Part shown: positions 32,359-45,820 of the stretch, in pieces
Layout of the letters: each line of letters opens with the position of its first letter
Position numbering within the stretch: the first letter of the stretch is position 1
Origin: Cannabis sativa
Lineage: Eukaryota > Streptophyta > Magnoliopsida > Rosales > Cannabaceae
Length of the DNA stretch: 64,000 bases
Reading direction: 5' to 3'
Assembly (NCBI RefSeq): GCF_029168945.1
Contig: NC_083610.1
Span: forward strand, 48,811,429 to 48,875,428
Position numbers and translations under genes: made by a program
The notes under the pieces: generated by a model
The model's database searches: none
What the model saw: only the letters and a program-made list of their open reading frames with translations
What the model was told of the DNA's origin: nothing

Positions 32359-33698
32359 GATGTATCTCTTAAGTTTTGTGTAATATTTTTAGAAAGTCTC
32401 TTCTTTATGTAAACCTTTGGGTACAATGAAATGAAAATAGAAGAAGTTTACAATTAAATTTACATTTTTTGTTCTTAAGCCACAAGCTATGTTTTTAACA
32501 AGTGAATGGGAAGTTGGAGACATCCAAACTTCCCAGCACACTTAGGGGTTACTATACCTAGCTTTGTATACCCCTAAAAAATGTACAGTGTGCTATATCT
32601 ATTTACTTTATTTATACATGTCAATTTTTCTAATGTAGCTTGCATTTAACCCAAAAACAAGATACGTTTTCAGCCAAATTTCCCAAGGGAAAGACTTTCC
32701 TGAATTCCTTCTTGAGATTAAAAATTAGTGTAAGCCCTAAAATGAGATGCGTTTTTAGCCAAATTTCCCAAGTGGAAAAATTCGCTTGAATTCCTTCTCA
32801 AGAATTTTAGTGTGTTTCCTAAAGTTTAATATGTTGGATGTTTTGAAAAGTGCAAACGGGGAAGCCTCGCCTGAACTCCTATGTGTTTCTAGACTTACCT
32901 TGGTCAAAGAGTATTGCCTAAAATCCATAACGTGTGCGGCTTGTGCCCTAGTTTGTGTATTGCCTTAGTGGCAAGAGACTCTATTCGATAAAGTCCAGGC
33001 CAGGGAAAGTCACCTAAATGTTACCACAGTTAAATGCCAATCGTTGAACAAGGGGCAACACTTGAAATTTGTAACATTCTCAAACACCTTTCCCAAAGCC
33101 CAACTTTATAAGAGCATTGGTCAAGGAACGCTTAAAACATGGAAGCTCGCCATTTTGCGAGAAAACCATCCCTGATCTGCATCCTTTGTGTGACATTACA
33201 ATTAAGTAGTTAAACACTGAAGGCACTCAAAAGGCGCTAAGACTCTGCGACCACTCAACAATTTGGGAATAGTCTAAAAGCCCCTTTACGCTGTCAGGGT
33301 ATTTAACTAGCTTAAATTTATAACTACCAAAAAGGGTCTTAACAAGAATAATCCTACCTAAAAATAGGAAACAAGTGTTTGGCCCCTAAATACTTCCTAA
33401 ATCAGTAGAGGGATTAAAAGTTAACCAAGGTCTGAGTTCGAAGTTTTGGTCGTTGGAACCAAAAACCTCTAAACAACCTAAGATAGCAACCCTTAAAATA
33501 GTATAGCATGCAAATAAAACAGAATAAAAGCTTAGAATAGAACAAGCAAATAAAATTAAAAGGCCTAAGTTTATCTTAGTGCTCTGCAGACTGGGCATAA
33601 TAAAATGTCTCTACAAAAAGATAATGTCATATACTATTACAAATTGCCCCGCGGACCAGGCATGAAAAAAATACTTCTGCAAAAAATTAAGAACTGTC
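32359..33698 (+). other. Long non-coding region after pol of the Tat-like element
   Basis: The stretch between pol and the antisense region. It contains the 85-bp tandem repeat (32656-32905). No gene is supported; frames at 32786 and 33386 are short and unrecognised. Tat-type elements are known for long 3' regions of this kind. Confidence 0.55.
32656..32905 (+). repeat. About 85-bp tandem repeat, three units
   Basis: GCCAAATTTCCCAAG at 32673 and 32758 (spacing 85), and TGAATTCC / TGAACTCC at 32701, 32787 and 32872 (spacing 86 and 85) mark three units; the third is degraded. Tandem repeats in the 3' untranslated region are a documented habit of Tat/Ogre elements. Confidence 0.7.
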
Positions 33699-36600
33699 TT
33701 AAAAAGGATAGTAAGTTAAAAATAAGAGTAAGGAATGATCACGGGTGGGGAGGGACATTAGACTTAAGGTTTTGCTTTTGGATTTTCTCTTCAGAATTGT
33801 CCTTCTAGAAATGGTCACCTTCCCCAAAAGAAACCTCCCCATGACCTCTGTAGAATGATTCCCTCCAGCTTGTTTGTCCTCAGCATCCTTAGTTTCAACT
33901 TCATCATTTCCATTTTCTAATGCCTCATCTTTGGCCCCGTCATAAGTATCTAAGTACTCATTGATGTCTCTCTTATAAAATTTGACCCAATTAGAAAAGT
34001 CCTCTACATCTTCACCAGGATAGCAGAAGATGTTGGTAACACTCTCCGATAAGCGCGCTAACATGAGGACATGGGCTAGGTTTACTGAGTAAACCAAGGC
34101 TTGATGATGAGACTTTTGCTTCTGTTTATGCTCTTCCTTCTTGTTCGCAAGCTCCTTATGCAAGGTGCTGACCTCCTTTAGGGCTTGGACTTGGCCTTAT
34201 TGGAACTAAGACTTTATGTCCTATAAATCTTATATGGTCTTAGTATTTGTCTCAATGAGTCTATCCTTCTCCTCAATACCAGCATTCAAGGTAATAACCT
34301 GGTCTTCTGCGAGCTAGCAAAGTGCCTCAGCTGAGTCAACTTTAGCCTGCAGTCCCTTTATGATATTGTTTTTGTCCTAAAGTTCTTGAAGTTTGACGGA
34401 CATATGGCTGTCAAGGGCCTCCTTGAGCTCCCGAGCAAGAACAAAGTTAGAAGATTCTAGCTTAACATGTTTGGCCTTGAATTTTTCCTCCATTTGGTTC
34501 TTTAAATCCTCCTTGTAATCATTAAACTTCCGCAAATACCTCTTATTTGCCTTAGCATCCGCTTCAGCGCAGTATTGTTCGGCCTCTTGGATGTTCTTAT
34601 CAATCATTTCCATGACATCCTTCTTGATACTCTCGATTGGGGCCTCTAGTGTTCGTCGAGTGGCCAAGGAAAGATCAAGTTGAATCACCATAGAGCTCAC
34701 TTCCCTACATGTACGCTTTGCGAGAATTGCCATCTAAAATAAGAGGAGGAGAGTCAGCAAAGGAACAATAACTTACAACAAGTAAAAAGGAGAAGCTAGA
34801 GGTCAAAATACCCCAATTATCTGTTACCTCATGGAGTTAGCCAATAGTACGGGATTAGTCCTACTGCCTATCGCCCACTTCTCAGTGGTCAATTCACTCA
34901 CACTGACTGCTATGCCCGCTAGCAAGTCATCACTGAATGGTGCCAACTCCCTACCCAAGCGAGGCACGAGTTGTTTACTGAGAATAGGAAGGTCCATGAT
35001 GGGTGTAGAATGCCCTGGGTTACGGATGCCTTCAGTTATTTTGGCCCTCATAATTGCAGACAGCTGGTCAGTCCTAGTTTGGACGATGCTACATTTCTTA
35101 GCAAGTCAATGTTTCAAATAACTATCAGCCTTGCGCACTTGTTCTGTGACCTCAGCCCCTATATTAGTAGCTTTCAAGAGAAACTTAAATGGCAAAGGTG
35201 GGATTTTGGGCAAACAAGTTTGGAACTCTTGGGTTTGTTTTTCCTTATCAGTTTTGGTCGAAGAAGATGAAGTTGGAATTAGTTGGTTACTCGGGGGTTG
35301 TTTTAGTGGTTTTATTTTGGAAAGTTGTTTGCTTGGTTGGATTTGTGTTAAGGGGTTAGTGGACATGAGAATGATTTGCTTCTCATTAGCATTTTTATCT
35401 GCAAATGGTGAGGTGTGTTGACAGCTTGAGTCATGGAGAGGTGATGGGACTGTTGGTTCCTAGCAGGAAGGCCATCTGCCCTGACGGACCCAGAAGCCTG
35501 ATGGTCTCAAGCCTTCCAGGGGATAAATCTCTAGCCCTCTATTCTTCCCTTTTGGGATGAAAGTCAGTGCTAGAGTGTTTTAGTGTTGTTGCTGCCTTCA
35601 GAAATACCAAGCCTTCCCTGGAATCGTCATCGTCTGAAGGAATCATGGGTTTTGTATCTTGGGTCACAACATTAGTAAAAATGGGAAATTGAACTATTGC
35701 GTTGCTTCCAATGCTAGTGGCCAGTTGAGTCTTTTGATTGCTCTTAACTTTGGGTTGAATGGCTAAAGGATCAAATGTATGGCTGGCCTCTTGAGCGCCA
35801 GAGGTTTCGAGGGCACCAAAAGCTTTGGCCTTCTTGGACCTAGCTTTCTTCTGCCTCCCTTTACCATCGACCTCAGCATTGACCTTCTGAATGGAACTCA
35901 TCAAGTCGCTCAGCATCTTGGACTCGAGTGTATTTAAGAAGATCAAAATACAGCAACAACCAAATCAATTGAAAAAACATAAAATGGTAACCAAAGCAAG
36001 CAATAAGTAACACAGACTAAAGCAGCAGAGATGCAATGCAAATGCAACCTGAAACAAGTAACTATATGGTTCCCCTCTTGCAAATAAAGTTATTTCTTCC
36101 CGACCAATGAAGTTGACGTGTTCCCTGAAGCCTGAGAAGAGCATGTTAAGAAAGGTATCCACTCTAATGATATTCGCGAAAGACTCAAGGTTATCTGGGT
36201 TCCTAACTATTTTATCTACCCTATCAAGATAATCCTTCATTGGATACTTACACAGATCCAAGTTTAGGAAGTAATTGTCAAAATCCCCTTGGTCTCTCAC
36301 TAACATCCGAGATAGGCTGGGGTGCGAATTACGTAGAAGGGAATTTTACCTCTTCCAGAAGTACTTGCCTCAGAAGCATTTTTGTCCGCGTATGCTTCCA
36401 AGAACCTTGCATGTATCTCTTCCTCCTCAATAAGGGGGTCTGGATGATGACTTTCCCACGTAGCTACGAGAAGTTCCTCATCTTTTGCTGCCTTATTCAT
36501 CAGAATAGACAAGTCCAAAGAAATTTGTTCTTTGAGATTATTAGGGGTCTGAGGTTGACCCCTGCCGCTAATGCCATGGATCCTCTGGAAATTTGCAATC

Positions 36601-37566
36601 ACACCATGCTGGAGCAACAACTTAGTGGTCACCAAATCCTCAACTTTCAGTTCTTCCTCTGAAAAAGCCTCATAGAAGGTTATTCACTATTTTAATTTGT
36701 CTATTAGCGTTGTTTATTAGCAGAGACATAGGGACGAATTCTTTAAGAAAAAAACTGAAGTCAAGTACATAGATGGGACTGCATTTTAAACTTTCACAAA
36801 AAAGTCACAGAAAGATGAGTCTTATACTTAGAATTTTGAAATCTAGTGAAAGTGCTGGGACTCGTTTTAGAGGGAAACCTGTCGTGGAGAACCAGTATTC
36901 ACATAGATCTAGGAAATGCGAGGAGGTGCTAGTTGGGCATTGAGTGTGCTTGTACTTCTTGAGGCATTCGAACCTAACCTTTGTATGGTGCCCCTGCATG
37001 AGATGCAGTTTCACCTCATAAAAATACAGTATCTCCTCTGGGGTTGGAGCGCCTTGGCCCTGAGATTTTTAGAATACGAACCATCCGGAGAGCAGTTTAT
37101 ATGAAACTGAAAGAAGATAGAAAGGTGTGATTCCTGTCTTAACGCAAAATTGAGCAAAATATGTTCTAAGTGGACGGTGGGGTCTGGATGAAATATATGA
37201 CCAACTCTATGCCCCAAAACCTTCCACACTATGGGATGGAGATTCCCCGACAACTGACATCTTATGCCACATAAGTCTAAGAATGTTTTAGATGCCGCCA
37301 TCATTGGAATACGCCTCCTGTAAACCATAATTCCTCAGCTGGTTGGGTCGTTGATCCATCTCCCACATAGAGTTGTTCAGTGTCAAAGGGGATGGAGAGG
37401 TAGCTTTGCCTTTGCCCTTTTCCTTTACTTTCCCTTTTTCTTGAATGTCTTTAGAAGGCCCCTCTCCTGGGAGCTAGGTCTTCAACACCCAAACACGCAG
37501 GGGTGCGTTCACTGAAGATGCTCTAGGGACCTCTTCAGGCCCATATTTCCAATTAAAAGTCACTGT
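33699..37566 (-). pseudogene. Antisense coding region (aORF) of the Tat-like element, main part
   Basis: A chain of minus-strand frames: 37328-37011, 37014-36805, 36635-36300, 36306-35965, 35946-35539, 35366-35106, 35051-34824, 34733-34377 and 34163-33699. It begins with LSGNLHPIVWKVLG and RPHRPL-like text, then a Lys/Ser-rich linker (KGRQKKARSKKAKAFG at about 35850), then a long coiled-coil (34733-34377: ESIKKDVMEMIDKNIQEAEQ and NKRYLRKFNDYKEDLKNQMEEK), and an acidic tail. This layout resembles plant proteins annotated as putative gypsy-type transposon (PF04195) and the antisense ORFs reported in Tat elements. Frames are broken many times. The upstream end continues at 47718-48200, beyond copia A. 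Function is unknown; family assignment is by eye. Confidence 0.55.
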
Positions 37567-39463
37567 TGTTGGAAATTATTTTACCAGGATCTTAGATCTA
37601 CTCACAAGTATGTTTATTAACACCCTAAATATGAACTTTCTAAAACGATGAAATAAACACATATAAAGTTTAGGAAACCTTACATTGGGTGCAGCGGAAT
37701 AATATGACTCCTTCCGTTCAGATATCTAACCCTTGATTCCTTTCTGTAGCAGAGCATTATCAATATACGAACCTGGATCTCTTTCTCTGATTCTTTAGTG
37801 CTGAAACTCCTTCTTGCTGAAAGTCTTTCTTCACGATCTTCCTCACTATGATTGAGGTATCACTTGTTGTGTGTGGGCACTACTCATACACTAAGAATTT
37901 CGAAATTGAAGAGGGAAGGAGAAAGAGAAGGGTCAGCCAAAGATAGGGAGAGAGAAGGCTCAGTTTTTTTTCTCAATCAGAAGTGTAGAAATTTTAAGTG
38001 TAATTTTTCTGAAGCCTTCACTATCTATTTATAGCATTCCACTAGGGTTAGGTTTGAATTATTTGGCAATAAAATAATAAAAATATCAGAGGGAAAAACC
38101 CTACAAAAGTGGTCGGCCCTACATAGTGGATTTGGGCCTCACTTTTTACAATTTTGCAGTTTTATCTTTTCTGCATCTAATTTTCTTAAAAACGCCAATT
38201 TTCTAATTCAACCATTTAAATGCCAATTCTAACTATTTAATAACTATAAATAATTATTAAATAATATTGTCATTTATCATATTTATTAATTGAACCATAC
38301 AAAGTATCATAATTAACAAATATGCCCCTAATAACTCTTTCTTTACAATTTCGCCCTTACTTAGTGAAAAATTCACAAATAGACATAGTCTAATTTGAGA
38401 ATTATAATTGATTAATCAAAACCAATTACATGAGTCTTACAAGCAATATTATCTCAACTAGTGCGGGGACCATGGGTCTATATAACCGAGCTTCCAATAA
38501 GTAGATCAAGAATTTATTACTAAAATTCACTAACTTATTAATTCTTCGTTGAATGCACGCATAGAACTTAGAATTGCACTCTCAGTATATAGAATGCTCT
38601 ATATGTTCCACCATATAGACACATCATTATTTATCCATTGTTATAATCCTAATTTGATCAATGATCCTCTATATGAATGATCTACACTGTAAAGGGATTA
38701 GATTACCGTTACACCCTACAATGTATTTTATCCTTAAAACACTTGACCCCGTATAAATGATATTTCAGCTTATGTGAAATGAGTACTCCACCATTTATGT
38801 TCGTTTGGTCAAGCTCGAAGGAGATCATCCTTTGCTTACTATTCGCCAGATAGAAGCTATAGATTCCATGTTTATGATAGCACTCCCACTCAATTGCACT
38901 ACCGTGTTCCCAAAATGTACGTATCACCCTGACCTAAAAGTAGGCTTAACTAACAAATCAAAGAACACGAATAGCCTCTCGAGATTGAGCCTAATCATAT
39001 CTGGATTAAGATCATTTGATCTAGGATCAACTAGGCGATATTGACTTGAATAGATATTACGGTAAGTTTAATAAATCTAAGTCAAAGTTCAATATCGGTC
39101 CCTTCCGATGCATACTCCATGCATCCAACCTGAGCTTTACTTTAACCAATGCTCTGGAAAGAACATAGCACTTCTCCAAATGCAAGTAAACTCTGTTGTA
39201 GATTATCATATCAGTAAAACCCTATGTCTGATAAATCTAGGAAACTTTATTCACATAGTCATGTTTACTTTCCAATGTGTTGACGGCACAATAAACAGGA
39301 TCAAGTATGTGAAAAGGGTTTCAGATGAATTTATACATTATGTACATATAATCATGAAATAAATCATGTGAACCATGCAACATTAAATGTTATTTCTGAT
39401 CTATATTAATAAGTAAATCTGATTATATTGAAATGAGTTTTATTTAGGGCATAAAACCCAACA
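37567..39463 (-). repeat. 3' LTR of copia element A
   Basis: Identical in length to 45821-47717, few differences. The frames at 37852, 38709, 38805 and 39108 recur in the partner LTR and in the solo LTR and are LTR sequence, not genes. Confidence 0.95.
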
Positions 39464-41800
39464 AACTCCCACTTGCACTAATATAAAACAAAAAGTGCGT
39501 TTCAAATAATCTCAACACCTTGATATACAAATCAAGTGTAGTAGTAGTAAACTCCTCGTAATAGGATCTGAAAGGTTGAATTAACCACAACCTTTTCTCC
39601 ACCATTACTCTTCCTTTAATCACAAAATCATTGATTATGTGAAATTCCTCTCTATATGTCTACTCTCTTGGGATACTAGATTCTATACTTTTGGCAACTA
39701 CTTTTGGTTAATCAGGAAATTAACACTAGTAGTTTAGGCAATTTGGAATGGTGCCAAAAATGTATAGAACTTTCCTTAGACTGAATAAGTACCTTTCCTG
39801 TAACTTTAACATTCAGTCCCTTCCTGGTAGACCTAGAGGCTTCAGATAGGTTTTTACACTTTTCCAAAATCACTATTCCACCCCCAGAGTAACCACCATC
39901 TTATCAGAAAGATTTTCTAGCACAAAGGCAAATTTTGAAATCTGATGTGGTGTAGTCTAAGAGTTTTAAACACACTCTTATAGAGTAACATATAGTTCCT
40001 CTTCTTAATCTTAAGATTTACTTGATTGTCTTCCAATGTTCTTCTCCTGGATTAATCTGATACCTACTCATTACTCCCACTCAACAGCAGGTGTCTGGTC
40101 TAAGGCATACAAAAGCATATCTAAGACCTCTCACTGTTGATTTAAGAAATTCTTTCATGGCTTTATCTTTTCCGGAATAGTTGAGACTTTTCCTTAGATA
40201 AATAAAATCTATGTCTAAGAAGTTGTGAAGCTTCTATAGATTGCCATTAGAAAGAAAATGCTTCAGCATCTTACTAAAGTAAGTTGCTTGCATTAGAGTA
40301 AGTAATTACCAGGTATACCACAAGCCATAGGTTTAGATAAACTCAAACCTATAATACTAGGAACAGGAAGTTTTGTTAAGTCCATTGAATGGACTTATAA
40401 ACGAAAATTTCCTTTAATGTCCTTGTAATAGAAAACTTTAGGTTACTCCATGTGAATGGATTAAACCATAGATCTATTGGCTTTCTTCTTAGTTTCTTAT
40501 CTTGACAATCCATTACTTGTTTAAACTCACAATGGATTTTAATCACTAGTGTCTCCCAAGTCATAAGAAGGTGAGTTCCTAGAAACCCTCCCACTACGAC
40601 AAGGTACCGTGAATTATGTCGAAGAAAACTAAATGGTATTGATCTCTTCGGTTGTGACAAGATAATAGAGGCAGTGGGATCATCATATGTTATATAAGAT
40701 GATAGAACACTTTTGGAATCAAGAAAAATATCTCCTTTATTTGCTACTTGTTTTCAGACTTAGTCATTATCTTAGAAAAGTAGTATTTGTTTGAACAAAC
40801 ACTTTCTTATCTATTGACAATGGGATGGTCCACCCCTAATCACTTAGAATAGCTAACAAACCATGGTTAACAGTTCTAGATTTTCTTAAGATTTTGATTA
40901 GGTCATCCATGAATCTAGTAATGATTTACATTAAGTATACAACCATTACATCATTCTGAAATTGTATTACCATAGAAGGAATTAGGCAACGACTAGTAAC
41001 TAATCATCAACATGCAACTCAAAATTTCTGGGGAGGTAAGTTTGGATATAATTCAAAAATCAATTTAATGATCTTTGAACTGCATATCTACTAACTATTT
41101 CTCCACCCCTATCAGTTCGCAAGATCTTTAACCACTTACCTTAATGGTTTTAACCATTGCTAGAAATTAATGAAATTTTTCAAACATTTCAAATTTCTTG
41201 CTAAAAGGTATAATCTAGAGTTATCGTTTTAAGAATACAACGAAAAACTCATATCCACCCCTGAATGTACATCCATCTGCGAATGAGATGAACTACTTTC
41301 AGTGGATATAGGCATATTAACTCTTTGCAGAGATTGATCTTGTCAAAACCACTATGAAGAAGATACAAATGCCATAGATAAAAAAAATGTGGTAGTGTCT
41401 TTTGATGACTTAGCTATAGTTACATCAAAGAGTTCTTAGAATAGTGCAAGTGGATCCTGGTCACAGAATACCAAACTCATATTCCATACAGTTTGAATCC
41501 ATTAATAGAAGATTGATATTGAACACTTGGAAAGTGTAATTGTATTGCTTCCTGGAAATAGAAATATAAGAAAATTTCTGTTTGGATTCTAAAATTAAAG
41601 TCAAAGACTTAAATTCAACCAAATATAATGAGTAATTCTTTCTTGGACCACCACTACTATTTAAACTCTAAGTCAGATTTGCCCATACCAGTAGGAGATT
41701 TCTAAGATTGAGGATTTGTATCAATTGGGAATAGAATTTCGGGATTATAATCATATGCGTCATTTAATTTCTTAAGAGAAAATATAGAATGACATGAAAT
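39464..41800 (-). pseudogene. Degenerate copia pol of element A (integrase, RT tail, RNase H)
   Basis: On the minus strand the same order of copia remnants is seen as in element B (54420-56557): GAG-pre-integrase/integrase words near 41300-41000, an open 94-residue stretch at 40660-40376, and RNase H words near 40150-39600, including the shared stop in the run LRPDTC...VGVMSRYQ (near 40090). Frameshifts and stops throughout. The 94-residue stretch (SIPFSFLRHNSRYLVVV...) is open in A and nearly matched in B as two frames; I do not recognise it. Confidence 0.65.
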
Positions 41801-42049
41801 GATTTATAGACCATTCATCCAATGATATGTTATTGAGCTAATTCGAAATGAATAAGCTAAGAGGAATTAGGGTAATTTCGTTTAAAATAAGAATCCAACG
41901 ATGCTTCGATTAGCGAAAGTCAAAGTAATCTTATTTATACAATCTTCTTGTTTCATATCGTAAAAATACTAGTCTAAGGTGTCATCAATTGATGAACAGC
42001 TAGATGTCGCATATACAATATTTATCTTTCGAGATCTAACAGTATTATG

Positions 42050-42600
42050 TATGTCTAATGGTGAAAATCCACTAGGGATTTATCTCATTAGATAAACAAG
42101 CCAAGTTAGACCAACAATGAAGATTCGAAATTAAACTACAACTTAATAACAGAAAATAACATGGTTCAATATAAATTCATACACAATTCAGAAATTATAA
42201 ACATATAGCAAGTAGGAATGACAAGTGAAAATACTAAAACTTATAATCCTAAATAATTTCCAAGGTTTTCAACAAACTGATATCAGTGTCCCGTTTAGGC
42301 GAGAGTCAAAGCTACCATTCATTGAATAGAGTTGTCAGCTCGTCTAAAATGTTAAACATTCTAGCAACCTTTTATTCGATCAAGATTGGAATTCAGCGTT
42401 GTCCCGTTTAGGCGAGAGTCAAGGCAATTCTATCTTATGAGCTTCCACCATTGTTTCGCAATTTGCAAGTCAAGTATGGTCGCCACCATTAGGGTGATCC
42501 ATACCATACAAAACACTTACAAACTACTTATCATTCGAGATTAAACGGTGCGAAATTGCTAATGAACGTTCCTCCATTAGGGAGGATTACTCACTAAAAC
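42050..42600 (-). ncRNA. Conserved structured module with CTAAT-loop hairpins (element A copy)
   Basis: On the minus strand three hairpins occur: TCCTCC-CTAAT-GGAGGA (42570-42586), CACC-CTAAT-GGTG (42484-42496), and a two-part stem with AAATCC/GGATTT inside CTAATG/CATTAG (42055-42091, loop CTAGT). The 20-base word GACTCTCGCCTAAACGGGAC occurs twice between them (42287-42309 and 42400-42422). All are matched in element B. Proposed as RNA structure from complementarity only; no known RNA family is recognised. Confidence 0.4.
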
Positions 42601-43906
42601 AAACGCGGTGTAAAACCCACAATGGAGATCGAATGTCTTTTAATTAAAAGCTCATTATTTAAAAAGAGTTGTATTTTCTTTGATTCTCTTTATGTATTCT
42701 ATTTATTTTGAATATATATTTATTTAATTAAATTTTCCAATTTAGAATGAAAAATTCTAAATATAAATTTTAATTTAATATTTATAAATTTTACTTAGAT
42801 GGATATGAAATAACATGAATTGTTTCCATCTTAGTAATAACTTCCAATAAATATTTAGAAAAATATTCAATTTAAGTTGTTACAAAATTAATTTAAATTA
42901 ATTTACAACTCAAATTTTATTTTCTATACATATATATTGCATTTCGAAAAATTAAAGTATTTAAGAATACAATTTTCGAAAATGCATGTTAAAATAAAAA
43001 AATTAATCCTGGAAAAATTATTCTAATTTAATGTTGGCCCAAAATTAATGAATAAAATTAATTTACAACAAAAAATATAATTTTCCTATTTAATTAAATA
43101 TATAAGAAAATTTTCAAATATTTAAGTATGATGATGAAAATCAACTTAAATATTAATTTTCTATTTAATTAAATATACTAGAAAAATACTTCAAGTAAAA
43201 ATATCATCTATCTAGATTTTCCTTTGACTAATTAATTCAATTTCTAATAATATACTTTAATTCAATTTATTTTTAATTAATCATTAAATGAAAAAATCAT
43301 TGATTTAAGTTGGTCCAAAATTAAAATAAATAATTTACAACTTTAATCTATTTTTCAAATAAAATTCGAAATTCCAGCATTTAAGAAATGCAATTTCGAA
43401 ATTTGATTATTAAAATAAAGAAAAAATATATTTTGAAAATTATTTAAATTTAGTTGAAAAAATAAATTTCAACTAAAAATAATTTTCTATTTAATTAATG
43501 TTATGAAAAAGAAATATTTAAGTATCATGATGAAAATCAACTTAGATATTTAATTTTCAAATTAATTAAATGTATTAAATTCAAAAATAAATAATTAAGT
43601 GTAGAGAAGGTTTAATTATTAATCTCTAGTTTAATACTAGGAAAAAATATACTTAAAATAAATTGTACCAAAATTAATTATATAAATAATTAATTTCACA
43701 ATGTATAATATTTTCCTATTTAATATTAGAAATAATAAGTAGTCTAGAAATAACTATCTAGAAAATATCTTATTTGACTAAGTATCTTTTCCACAAAATT
43801 TGAAAAAATATCTAATTTAAGTTGTATTAGAAAAAATCTAGAACTTAAATATTTTTAAATTTAAATTTAATTAAATATCAAAATTAAGTTATAACCACTT
43901 AATTTC

Positions 43907-44014
43907 AAAATATTCCATTTTAAGTTAATATTCGAAAAGGTATTAACTTAAAAAATATCTAAAATATTCCATTTTAAGTTAATATTCGAAAAGATATTAA
44001 CTTAAAAAATATCT
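43907..44014. repeat. 54-bp tandem duplication with internal palindrome
   Basis: Two nearly identical 54-bp units start at 43907 and 43961. Each has inverted arms TAAGTTAATA and TATTAACTTA around a 10-base loop. No similar pair is obvious in the corresponding part of B. Confidence 0.8.
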
Positions 44015-45820
44015 AAAGAATCTTAATAACCAATATCTAAAATTCCTCAACTTAATTTTGAAATTTTTAAATCCAAAAGATATTCAGATTTAAGTTGATT
44101 AGTTGTAGATAACTAAATATCAACTTAAATAGGAATATTTAATGAAAAATTTAAATTAAGCTTCAGAAAGAATCTAGATGGTTATAATTCTATATTTAAT
44201 TAAATACAAGAAAATACATATAGTTTAGCTTAGAATAAAAAATTCTTTAAACTATAATTTTCTTAAATTAATTTCAAAATAAAATGAAATTAATTATGTT
44301 GCTAATCAATTTTATTAGGTTAAACTAGTTTAATTAACCTAGTACATTTATTCAAATCAGACAAATGGGCCTTCACAATTGGGGTGGTTCATGTGAGGGG
44401 GTGCTGGGTTCAGTTTGTCGTACCCACTACTATGGCTCCCAACTCTCACACAAGGCCCAAAAGAGAGGAATTTAACCTTAAAATGAATAACTGTTATTAA
44501 TTGAATAGGCTCAAAAACTAAATGGGCCTAAATAAATTCTATCAAGAACTATGATAATTTATTTTAGCAACAACAACCTATATGCATCTATAATAAAATT
44601 AAACACATAGGCTCACACATGCACACTTTGGATGGGTCCTATCATGTTGCTAGGTCATACACAGATGAAAGAAGTTTGTAAATATACCTGTTACAAATTA
44701 TTATCTTGACCAAGGGAGCCATCAGATCATTAGATCTGGCAAAAAGTAACCATGGCTATTTGCAATCAAGTAATAATAGGTTTTGAAAACTTACACACAA
44801 GCTAAAACACAAACTCCTGCAACAAGGTTAGCTGGATAGTTGGATGTAGGATTTATTTAATTTTAAATTAAATAATTAATTTCGAAATAAATAATTAAAT
44901 AAAAAATAATTTTTTGAAATTTTTTAAAAAAAAAATTTGAATAGTTCGAAATTTTTTTAAAAAAAATTTAATTTAAAATTAAACCTACAATTTTGAAAAA
45001 TTAGGTTTCAACCAACCTAAATATCATTTCAAAATTCGCTAACTACTTTTAAAATTTAAATGTTATTTTATAAATAAAAATTAAATAAAAAATTAAAAAA
45101 AGATAAATGAATATCTTTTTCAGATTTTAAATGTAATTTAAATAAATAAAATAACAAAATTTAAAAGTTAGCAAAATATCTTATATCTATTTAAAATTAG
45201 ATAATTATAGTTATCTTATTTTGAATTTAAATAAGGTCAAATTATTTAAAAAAAAAAAGATTTAATTTAAAAATTTAAAATCTGACCTTAAATTTAAAAA
45301 TAAGATAAGATATAATCAAATTTAAAAATAAGATAGATTATTAAGCAAAAAAAAAAGATAGATACTAACTATTTTTAAATTCAAATTACACTAATATCTT
45401 GAATTAAATTTAAAAACTATTAAATTAATTCAAAATGATAATTAGAATTGAATTAGGAATAGTAATAGTATAAATACAGAACTACACAAAAAATTGTGAG
45501 CTGTACGGATAGTTTTCACGATCGCAGGAAAATTTCAGCACAACTCCGATTTTTTTCGAATCTTCAAAAAATCATAACTAATTCAAATTAAATCGAAATT
45601 GAGTTCTGTAAAAAAGTAAATTGCTTAATTTTTTCCATACTATCCAATAAAAATAATTCTATAAACAGATATTCAATTATTTTTAACGAAAATTCACAAA
45701 CACCAATCAATCATCAAATAACACTCAATACAACATGATACCATCCAAAAACAAACAAACAATCATTTTAAAGTCCAAATTTCTTGCAAGTAAATCAATT
45801 ACCATGGCTCTGATACCAGT

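Larger units (their letters stand above)
41801..45800 (-). other. AT-rich leader/gag-position region of element A, non-coding
   Basis: About 4 kb with no gag or protease frame. 42050-42600 holds the conserved hairpin module (reverse of B 53500-54240). 42650-45480 is extremely AT-rich and self-similar, with recurring modules such as GATGAAAATCAACTTA (43127, 43528). It includes a 54-bp tandem duplication at 43907-44014. Confidence 0.65.
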
